Made by a program: the position numbers and the translations under genes
Notes under the pieces: model-generated
The model's input: the letters and a program-made list of their open reading frames with translations, nothing else
What the model was told of the DNA's origin: nothing
Databases searched by the model: none
NCBI GenBank assembly: GCA_015852425.1
Contig: JAAAIG010000171.1
Coordinates: 1,883 to 17,560 of the forward strand
DNA: 15,678 nucleotides
Origin: Gryganskiella cystojenkinii
Lineage: Eukaryota > Mortierellomycota > Mortierellomycetes > Mortierellales > Mortierellaceae
Reading direction: 5' to 3'
Shown here: positions 8,827-15,678 of the stretch, piece by piece
How the letters are laid out: each line of letters starts with the position of its first letter
Numbering within the stretch: position 1 is the stretch's first letter

Positions 8827-10870
8827 TCAACGGGTGGGTCCCTGAGGAAAACTGTCGACTGGGGGGGGGAAAAATGGTTTTGGTTCCCAAGTATTTGGTG
8901 GTGAGGACAAGGCAATCTCTGAGAGATTGGGTCGCGGCGCCAGTGCGCTGTTGACCGATGTGACAACACTGGGTCGAGCATGAGAAGAAAAATTAAATTG
9001 TTGTTGGAGCCCCTGATGAACCGAGAGTTGCTCAGAGTGTCGCTGCCGTTACTGCTGGAGAGATGGTGTGGTAGGGACCACGAGAGGAGATCCAGCGCCC
9101 GGTTGAGATGATGCTGAGGCAGTGGCATGGGGTTGTTGCTGGTAGTAGCATGACTCTCTCTGTTGTTTCGGTTGTGGTTGTGAGAAAGTTGGACGATCAG
9201 CAAAGGCAGTATTATTGCTGTTATTCTGCTTGGCGTCGATCACGGTGCTGCCTTGGTCGTTCGACACAATCTTTTGGTCATTGCTCAGCTTTTCGCCTTG
9301 AGTTTCCGCGTTCGGTTTTCCTTGTTCCTGGACCGCCGTGATTTCTTGAGTTTTCTGTTTGCGTCTCCGAACCACCACAAACCCGATCAACATCCAAACC
9401 ACAAACACAGCCGCGACGATACCGGCGATCATGCCCGCTTGACTGGAGGATGACCCATTAGGATGCGCATGGTCAATTCCAAACGCGTCCGAGACTTGAA
9501 CCACCGGATTGTGAGCAAAAAACACACCCGCATTCGGGCCGTTCAGGGGCACACTGCAAACTTTCCCAGAACTGTTACCAAGAAACAAAAATGGTGACAA
9601 TCCATTCAGGACCGGGACCGCATTCGAGTATGTAAAGTCAGCCGCGATGGAGTTGAAGGTCGTAAAGGTCGCGATCCCTGTTGTGGTTGGGTCAATCATA
9701 GTGATGTTGCTGGACATGCTGGACATGCTGGAATTCCGCACGTTTTCCTACTCGGAGGAAGAAAAAAAAAGAAGATAAGTAAAGCTGCAGTATATTTTTT
9801 TCCCCGAAAAAATAAATCTCTCTTACCGCGCAGATCAGGATGACCTTGCTTCCCATCGCCAGAATCTGCATATTCATATATTTGTCGCCGGAGCAATGAA
9901 CGGCCAAGATGTCCAAACTGATTGTAGTAAGCCCCTCTGAGGGCTCGGACAGGGATGGGCTACTGATAGGGATGGCGATCAAGTTGTTGAATGGCTTCAA
10001 GTATTTACCGTACATAGGTCCGGTTAGACCGTAGATTCGTCCGCCCGCGTAGGTCAATGAAATGGCCTGGTTGTCGACAGTCTATTTATTTTGAAGTAAG
10101 TTGAACAAAAAATCGGGAGGGTAAACACGATGGGGGGAGACAGAGTTAGACTTGTTGAACGGAGGGTAGAGTCACAAAGAGGTTGAATCCCTTGTGGGGG
10201 AGGGGTTCCTGGTCTTACCCATGGCCAAAAGGGACTCTCAGAGTCATCAACATAGCCTCGTTCAAGGTCGCAACATACAGTCCAGCTGTGAGAACCTTGG
10301 AGTGAGATGCATCACAATGTTGGTACCAATGCCTGGGTCCTTGAAGTTCTCGATCTGACTGATGATAGCTTCATCCCATTCGTAACCTGAGTGTGGTAAA
10401 CTTCAATTTTGTTCCAAGAGCCACCGCCGACACTGCCGCTAGGCCGAGGGACGGTACTGCATCCCGAGGAAGCCACCGGCTTGAGCTGCTGAGGGGTCTG
10501 CACCGTCGGCCAAAGAGTATCGACCCATGATCGTAAAGACGCCCAGGTCATCCACGGCGCAATTCGAATACCTGTCGTTGTTGTTCTGGTAAGTACCCAG
10601 TGAAAAAATGTAGTTGGTGTTAATGGTGCTGAAGGTGCTGATGAGAGACCAGGTCAAGTCTGAGAGATCTGGGGAAGGGTTTGTATTCGAGACGATGAGG
10701 TAGTTGTAGAGATGCTATTGACGAGTAAGGGGTCGCGTAGCCTGAGCCAAAGATCTTGGAGCCGTCCGAGGCGTAACAGATGGGCGCCAGTATACCCATA
10801 ATGAGAACGAGAGGCGGAAGGAGGTGTTAAGGCTGAAAGGTTCCCGGATTCACGATTTCGGAGATGAATT
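8827..10870 (-). pseudogene. Single-pass membrane protein with secreted ectodomain, pseudogene
   Basis: The ancestral protein had a signal-like stretch (LLPPLVLIMGILAPICYA, about 10830-10777), an ectodomain, one transmembrane helix and a Pro/Gln/Ser-rich cytoplasmic tail. Exon A ends at 10219 with a GTAAGA donor. It is broken at least five times: at about 10712, 10435 (a TAG at 10439-10441), 10375, 10310 and 10257. Coding strings follow each other across frames: CYASDGSKIFGSGYATPYSS, SDLTWSLISTFSTINTNYIF, GGFLGMQYRPSA, GGGSWNKIEVYHTQVTN, NFKDPGIGTNIVMH, SHSKVLTAGLYVATLNE and DSESPFWPW. Exons B (10081-9827) and C (9747-9049) are clean, join in frame and hold the helix at about 9440-9375 (GMIAGIVAAVFVVWMLIGFV, then RRRKQK). 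A TAA at 9049-9051 cuts the tail, which stays open in the same frame to a TGA at 8827-8829 with tail-like sequence (NTWEPKPFFPPPVD). The initiator is not found. Repeated GGGSWNK- and YQNNND-like strings suggest a beta-propeller (kelch-like) ectodomain as in Mortierellaceae surface proteins; this is inference. Confidence 0.75.
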
Positions 10871-11209
10871 CCTATGGTGTTTAACAAATGAGATATAGTA
10901 CAATGGGAAATGTCGAGAAATGAGAACGTGATGTTCAGGATGCAACACCGCGAGATGAAGAGATGGCTGATTCGCTCCCATTCCTGTCAACAGGAAGGCA
11001 GTGCATGTTGGAGTGGGTTGTGTTTGTTTTTTGTGCTCCGATCAAAAAGAGGAAATAAAACTCCTGTTGGACAAAAATAAAGATTGATGCTTCGTTGAAG
11101 ATTGGTGTAGCAAAAAAAGTAGAAAAGTTGGAATGGGTTTAAGCGAGGTCAGGGCGGGCTCGATCTTTTTCTTCTTGAACTCGACGGCGATAGTTGTCTT
11201 GAGAGACAA
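10871..11209. other. Intergenic stretch, nothing recognised
   Basis: This lies between the 5' end of the membrane-protein pseudogene and the 3' end of the LINE remnant. It holds short A-rich runs and no open frame of note. The 3' untranslated tail of the retroelement may extend into 11100-11209, but no poly(A) end or target-site duplication could be identified. Confidence 0.45.
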
Positions 11210-11620
11210 TCAATAGCCGATCGCGGCCGAGACCTGGATGGGGTCAAAGGGCTGGTCATCCCGGATCTGATTGAAATGGCACTTCCAGATCTGGAAGAGG
11301 ATCGTGGCCAGAAGCGCGATTGCGCCGATGCTGTCCGTGGGGAGGATCTGCTCACGTTTGGCAAGAGCCGATGGCCAGACTTGGGGTTTCTGTGGGCATG
11401 TGAAGAGTATATGAGTATCGTTCTCCTCTTCTGCGCCACAGATCGGGCAAGCGGCTTTGAGCTCTTTCGACATGAACGAGTGAAGGCGTTTGCGAGAGAA
11501 AAGCTTGTTAATCAAGAGGCGCGACCACTCTGTGCGGGTACGATGAGGAGTATCTGAGTTTCAGAAAAGCATCCAGAACTGAGGCAAAAGGTCGTGTCTA
11601 GGTGCCATTGTTGGGAGGAA
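11210..11620 (-). mobile_element. Non-LTR (LINE) retrotransposon remnant, 3' end of ORF2
   Basis: The minus strand from about 11620 to the stop at 11210 reads HDLLPQFWMLF, a TGA, then NSDTPHRTRTEWSRLLIN, then KLFSRKRLHSFMSKELKA, ACPICGAEEENDTHILFTCP and QKPQVW. The C-x2-C-x7-H-x4-C spacing (CPIC...HILFTC) with a following W is the zinc-binding domain found after the reverse transcriptase in plant and fungal LINEs (zf-RVT type). The part from about 11553 to 11210 is one open frame; a TGA interrupts it upstream, where a tryptophan would fit. Reverse transcriptase and endonuclease are absent, so the copy cannot move by itself. No poly(A) tail or flanking duplication is seen. The LINE origin is well supported; the clade is not determined. 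Confidence 0.75.
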
Positions 11621-11808
11621 AAAACAGCCTTTACATGTTCCTTGGGCTTGGAGATCACCGATGGAAGGTTGATCCTGGTCCGGGGCAGCTGGAATTGATC
11701 CGTTGATGCAAGGGGTCCGTTGGTGTTGTTAGTCGCGTCTTGGTCGAGTAGGGAGTCGGTCGCGACTTGAAGAAAGTCACGTTTCCTAAAGTCACGTGCC
11801 AAATCCAT
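11512..11808 (-). pseudogene. Possible upstream part of the LINE remnant, in another frame
   Basis: A 98-codon open frame (MDLARDFRKRDFLQVATDSL near its start, then RTRINLPSVISKPKEHVKAV) lies directly upstream of the zinc-knuckle fragment on the same strand but in a different frame. Its position and composition would suit the region between the reverse transcriptase and the knuckle of ORF2, joined by a frameshift at about 11620. I see no diagnostic motif, so it may also be chance or host sequence in the septin promoter region. Confidence 0.3.
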
Positions 11809-11869
11809 TCTTTAACGTCCGCCTCTCTGTTAATGCACATTTGCGCTCTGCCAGTCTGCCTATCTATCT

Positions 11870-12010
11870 GCCCATCATCATCTTTTGAATTTCTTCTTTG
11901 CTTTCATCTCCACGCCCAACCCCACCACCACCACCGTCACCCATCACTCCTTCCCTCTCTATCTCCATCTCTTTCTTACTCACCCCACTTCATCCTCTTT
12001 AATACCCATA
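11870..12010 (+). promoter_or_regulatory. Pyrimidine-rich leader of the septin gene
   Basis: The 140 bases before the septin ATG are strongly C/T-rich on the coding strand (CATCTCCACGCC, then repeated CACC and CTCTCTATCTCC units). Such CT-rich tracts near the start site are common in well-expressed fungal genes. No TATA box is clear. The exact transcription start is not known. Confidence 0.4.
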
Positions 12011-14432
12011 ATGTCGTCCTCCGGAGCTGGCATCGGCATCGCCAACTTGCCAAACCAGCGCCACAAGATTGTCGCCAAGCGCGGTGCCAACTTTACCCTG
12101 ATGGTTTGTGGTATGTCGCTTTTGTCCTGCATGCATGCATGCATGCATGCAGTGAGTACTTTCCTCTCTCTACGCGAGTCCAAGGAATGAACAGACCCGC
12201 ACAAGTTACTGACCCTACTTTTCTACTCTCTATTCTTTTTTCGTTTTAGGCGAGTCTGGACTCGGCAAGACCACGTTCATCAATACCCTCTTCACCACTG
12301 CCATCAAGACCCCCAAGAACCAGAAGCGTCGCTTCAACAAGTCGGCCGAGAAGACCGTTGAAATCGAGATCATTCGTGCCGGTATGTCTCCCTTCTCTTC
12401 ATCTCACCTTGACCATTGAAACTCCTTTTTTTTCTTTCTTTACCGCCGACACTGGATGATCACCAACAACATCCATCTCATCCCAGTAACGCACACAAAG
12501 ACAACATCATCGACAAGGCACCGGAAAAGTGGAACGTTGTTCTTATTCCTGTGCATTTTGATCCAACAACTACAGTAACCGCGGCAGCAGCGCGCTGGTT
12601 CTGGCGCCTTTCTTCTTCTTCTATGCTTGCCTTGCCTTTTCTTCCTGTTGTGCTGGCTGGCTCTTGTGCTTCCTGGCTCTCTCCTAGCCTACTTCGACTT
12701 CTTTTCACTTTTTATCTACGTTGAGCTTGGGAGCCCCCTTCCTTTGCTACAAAAAAACTTGCTCTCTTTCCCCTCTCCTTGGTTTTTTATTTGTCGTCCC
12801 GCCCTTGTTCACGGTGCTTCCGGGGGCCTTTGGGTTGGTTCGTCGTCTATATGTTTTGTGGTTTGCTTTATCCTGGCAAAAGCCACTGGGCAACAGCGCC
12901 AACGGACTTGTGGGCAATAGAAAGTTTGCCTTTTTGGCCCACACTTCGTATCACCCACTGCCTTCCCCTCCTCTCCTCCCCAACGGTTGGATCTTTATTC
13001 TGCAACTTCTGAGCACTTTCTTCATTCTTCATTATTCTGGCCCACCCAAAATGAAAAAAATGCTCTCAAAAACAACAAGAAAATCAGAAATGAACTCCAC
13101 CAAGGCAAATCTTTTTAGAACAAGAGTCTAACATGATTGTTTTTGTTCTTTTTTTCCTTTCTTTGCAACAGAGCTCGAGGAGAAGCAGTTCAACGTCAAG
13201 TTGTCCGTGATTGACACTCCTGGATTTGGAGATTATACCAACAACCGCGACAGCTGGATGCCCATTATTGACTTTATCGATGATCAGCACGAGTCCTACA
13301 TGCGCCAGGAGCACCAGCCCAAGCGTCAAGAGTTGAGCGACATGCGTGTTCACTGCTGCTTGTACTTCATTCGCCCCACGGGCCACACCCTGAAGCCCTT
13401 GGATATCGAGGTCATGAAGCGTTTGGGCACCCGTGTCAACTTGATCCCCGTCATTGCCAAGGCTGATACCTTGACCCCCACTGACTTGCACAAGTTCAAG
13501 AAGCGCGTATGTTTGTTTCTGTGTTGTGCTTCCAATTTGATGAGATTGGACTGTTGAAAGCTCTGTGTTCATTGCGTGCGGGCATGATTGACTCAACCTG
13601 ACCGCTTTCCTTTTTTCTCACAAAAAATAATAATAGATTTTGGAGGTCATTGCCGCTCAGAACATTCAGTGCTACACTTTCCCTCTCGAGAGTGACGACG
13701 AGGCCAGCACCAAGCGCAACTTGAGCATCATGGTATGTAATTTGAGTACATTCAGTCCTAATATGCGACATGAGTCAACACTGTCAGACTTACAGAATCA
13801 TCACTGACGTATGACTATCCACTTCTCTTCACGTTTATAGGCTGCCATGCCCTTCTCAATCATTGGAAGCACGGACGATGTTGTCACTGTCGATGGACGC
13901 ACTGTCAAGGGTCGTCAGTACTCTTGGGGTGTTGCTGAGGGTAAGGAGCTGGGGATTTATTTTGTTTTTCATCTAACGACGGCTTGGTTACGGAAATATT
14001 TTCTCCCTCTTATCTAATAACGTTCTACGTTATTCCTTTTTCTGTACCAACTTAGTCGAGAACGAGGACCACTGCGACTTCAAGAAGCTCCGTCAGTTGT
14101 TGATCCGCACACACATGTTGGATTTGATCCATTCCACCGAGGAGACTCATTACGAAAATTACCGTCATACTCAGATGGAGACCCGCAAGATTGGTGAACC
14201 CAAAGTCAAGACTGTGACGAACCCCAAGTGGAAGGAAGAGGAAGAGGCGCTCCGCAAGCGTTTCACGGAACAGGTCCGTTTGGAAGAGAATCGATTCCGA
14301 TCCTGGGAACAGCAATTGATTGCCGAGCGTGATCGTTTGAACAAGGATTTGGAGGCGGAGCACTCGCACATCAAGGCTCTGGAAGCCGAGTTGGAGTCTC
14401 TGCAGGTCGGACTCTCTCCCAAGAGAAAGTAA
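12011..14432 (+). CDS. CDC11: Septin, Cdc11 (AspA) group
   Basis: Six exons (12011-12110, 12250-12381, 13172-13506, 13637-13732, 13841-13940, 14056-14432) sum to 1140 nt, giving 379 residues plus TAA. All junctions are GT-AG. Septins are GTP-binding proteins that join into hetero-oligomeric rods and filaments at the cell cortex, septa and hyphal branch sites. The N-terminus [20 protein letters not shown] (residues 6-25) is typical of the Cdc11 group. The P-loop GESGLGKT is at 34-41, the G3 motif DTPGFGD at 92-98 and the G4 motif AKAD at 173-176. The [18 protein letters not shown] block is at 145-162. The septin-unique region ([20 protein letters not shown]) follows before [17 protein letters not shown], and a charged coiled coil occupies roughly 310-372 ([20 protein letters not shown], then [12 protein letters not shown]). 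The length matches the group's usual 370-400 residues. Intron 2 is 790 nt, against 108-139 nt for the others. The gene looks fully functional, and subgroup assignment is confident. Confidence 0.96.
12129..12151 (+). repeat. (GCAT)5 self-complementary microsatellite in septin intron 1
   Basis: About five tandem GCAT units lie near the middle of the first septin intron, 18 bases after the donor. The repeat is its own reverse complement, so the transcript could form a hairpin or pair between molecules. No role is known to me. Confidence 0.85.
12382..13171 (+). other. Unusually long second intron of the septin gene
   Basis: The 790-nt intron runs from GTATGT at 12382 to TTTGCAACAG at 13171. A CTAAC branch-site match lies at about 13128-13132, followed by a pyrimidine tract. 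The sequence is C/T-rich on the plus strand; its open frames show no family resemblance, and I see no nested gene or mobile element. Confidence 0.85.
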
Positions 14433-14949
14433 GAAAACGAAGATCAGCATGGAGGACGAGCTATCAGGTGAAAAAAGAGATCGAACAGTTCTGCCATTTT
14501 TTTATTTTTATTTCCGCGGTCACCCTTGGTTAAGATTGCTATCTGGGATAGTCTGAGCCCGAGTCGACCAAGAATTCAAGGATGCGGAGGCGAACAATCT
14601 CTTGGCGTTTTTTATGACGACCAACAACAAACTACAGGATATACTCTTTTTTTTTCTTTTCTACAGTACCCCACCCCTTTTTTCAGGATTTTGTCAGACT
14701 GGATCGCGATGCTATCCGAAACATAATACCAATAATACAAACATGTTTAAACTCGGAGACCACTTGCTCGTCGATCTTTTCCTGGCGGACTTTACCTCAG
14801 ATTTCTTCGAATGTTTGGAATGTGGCCGACCTCACTTTAAATTATGCATTCTATGCGAGCTCATTTCTTTGTATACGTCTTTATATGCGAAGATCAGGCA
14901 TCAGATATGTTTATAACCAAATTGCTCTTTGTTTTGTTGAGCTTTCCTG
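14433..14949. other. 3' flank of the septin gene, nothing recognised
   Basis: This is AT-rich sequence after the septin stop, presumably its 3' untranslated region and terminator. A short plus-strand frame through it is T-rich and shows no motif. No AATAAA signal was found in the first 100 bases after the stop. Confidence 0.5.
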
Positions 14950-15530
14950 TGATAAAAAAAAGGTTGGATGGCCTTCCCGACAAAGGACGATTGATTGACC
15001 AAAGCCGCCTGTGAGCTTTATTGGTTTCATATTGATCCTTTCTCTCCAAAAAAAAAAAAAAAAAAGGTATATAAGGGCGGCATGGTTGTGGCAGTACTCG
15101 TAGGTCGTCTTCCAATCGAAGGGACTTCATTTATATAACACGTAGTCTATTGATTTCGATCGACTCAGTGAGGAGATATTCGATCCAGGTAATGAACTCT
15201 CAGACCAACCGACGATTGCCGTACTTCAACTATGCGCACCTCATTGTCCTCCTCTGTCATGTACGAGATGAACCACATCCAACTGAACTACAGTAGATTG
15301 CTGAATTACACGGTTCCACTCTGAATGTTCAATTTTTTCTTCTCTTTCCTATAAACTATGATGCACGACAGCGCCCTTCTGAGCTTCTTATGCTCTCGTG
15401 CACAAAACCCTTCTAGGACTTATCATCACCGATGCGCTCGGCAATAAGCTCAATGGTCAAGGCCTTGTCAGTATTGCCTTTTTTCAACACGATCTATCCA
15501 TCAAGATTTCGTCCCTAAGAAGAAAAAGAG
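14950..15530 (-). pseudogene. Broken coding fragments of unidentified gene(s)
   Basis: Going leftward on the minus strand, coding-like strings follow each other in changing frames. After a CTTCTTAG that looks like a splice acceptor (about 15520) comes DEILMD, then in another frame IVLKKGNTDKALTIELIAER and GDDKS before a TAG at about 15415. Further on are MWFISYMTEEDNEVRIVEVR (about 15275-15216), FITWIEYLLTESIEINRL (about 15197-15144), FDWKTTYEYCHNHAALYT (about 15117-15064) and MKPIKLTGGFGQS (about 15027-14989). No family is recognised with confidence. LTGGFGQS faintly recalls the GGxGxS phosphate loop of Hsp70-like proteins, which is weak evidence. The fragments may come from one or two decayed genes, or may partly be chance. 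Confidence 0.35.
15048..15065 (+). repeat. Poly(A) run of 18
   Basis: A run of 18 A is followed directly by GGTATATAAGG. It interrupts the possible coding fragments on the minus strand and may be a simple homopolymer tract. Confidence 0.8.
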
Positions 15531-15678
15531 AAAAAAAAAGTATCGACAGCGAGCCCGAAAACAAACGGCAGCATCATCGAGAAAATAATAGAATCAAAAC
15601 GCGACTTTTAATATAGTGATGAGAGAATACGCATCTAAATTACAGTCTGCATAGACGGGCCTCAAGCCTTTTTTTCGG

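Noticed and set aside
9108..9453. Plus-strand frames opposite the transmembrane and tail exon of the membrane-protein pseudogene
   Set aside because: They are shadows of the clean minus-strand exon.
12416..13131. Two overlapping plus-strand open frames of 102 and 136 codons inside septin intron 2
   Set aside because: They are biased by the C/T-rich intron, have no family resemblance and are removed by splicing that restores the septin frame exactly.
13084..13596. 170-codon minus-strand open frame opposite septin exon 3
   Set aside because: It is a shadow of the conserved septin coding sequence and extends into intron sequence with no motif of its own.
1..15678. tRNA, rRNA, CRISPR arrays or bacterial-type operons
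   Set aside because: No T-loop/acceptor pairs, rRNA blocks or spaced direct repeats were seen by eye on either strand; the gene structure is eukaryotic.

Overview
The window looks like nuclear DNA of a filamentous fungus. Genes carry short spliceosomal introns (about 70-310 nt, GTATGT or GTAAG donors, a CTAAC branch site where one is visible, TAG/CAG acceptors), and the protein set includes a septin, a class III PI3-kinase and a DUF300 membrane protein. An early-diverging Mucoromycota lineage, most likely Mortierellaceae, is my best guess. It rests on the style of the single-pass membrane protein with a Pro/Gln/Ser-rich tail and on general protein resemblance. No search was run.

Only two genes are intact. 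On the minus strand, 5046-7075 encodes a 481-residue seven-helix OSTalpha/TMEM184 (DUF300) protein in four exons, with a glutamine-rich cytoplasmic tail. On the plus strand, 12011-14432 encodes a 379-residue Cdc11-type septin in six exons. In both, the exon lengths sum to a multiple of three and every junction is GT-AG.

Around and between them lie decayed coding sequences that still carry introns, so they are not processed retrocopies. From left to right: a DJ-1/PfpI-like pseudogene (1081-1742, minus) with two in-frame stops and a lost splice acceptor; a Vps34 pseudogene (2174-4000, plus) that keeps an almost open kinase core but lacks most of the C2 and helical domains and is frameshifted near its C-terminus; a single-pass membrane protein pseudogene (8827-10870, minus) with at least five frameshifts in its ectodomain and a nonsense codon in its tail; and a LINE retrotransposon 3' remnant with a zinc-knuckle motif (11210-11620, minus). 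Two further stretches, 4330-4930 and 14950-15530 (minus), read like coding sequence broken across frames, but I could not assign a family.

The rest is intergenic DNA with poly(A/T) runs of 18-21 nt, purine-rich tracts and short microsatellites. I found no tRNA, rRNA, CRISPR array or operon-like organisation. I see no clear new biological system. The most notable signal is the concentration of intron-bearing pseudogenes beside two well-kept housekeeping genes.
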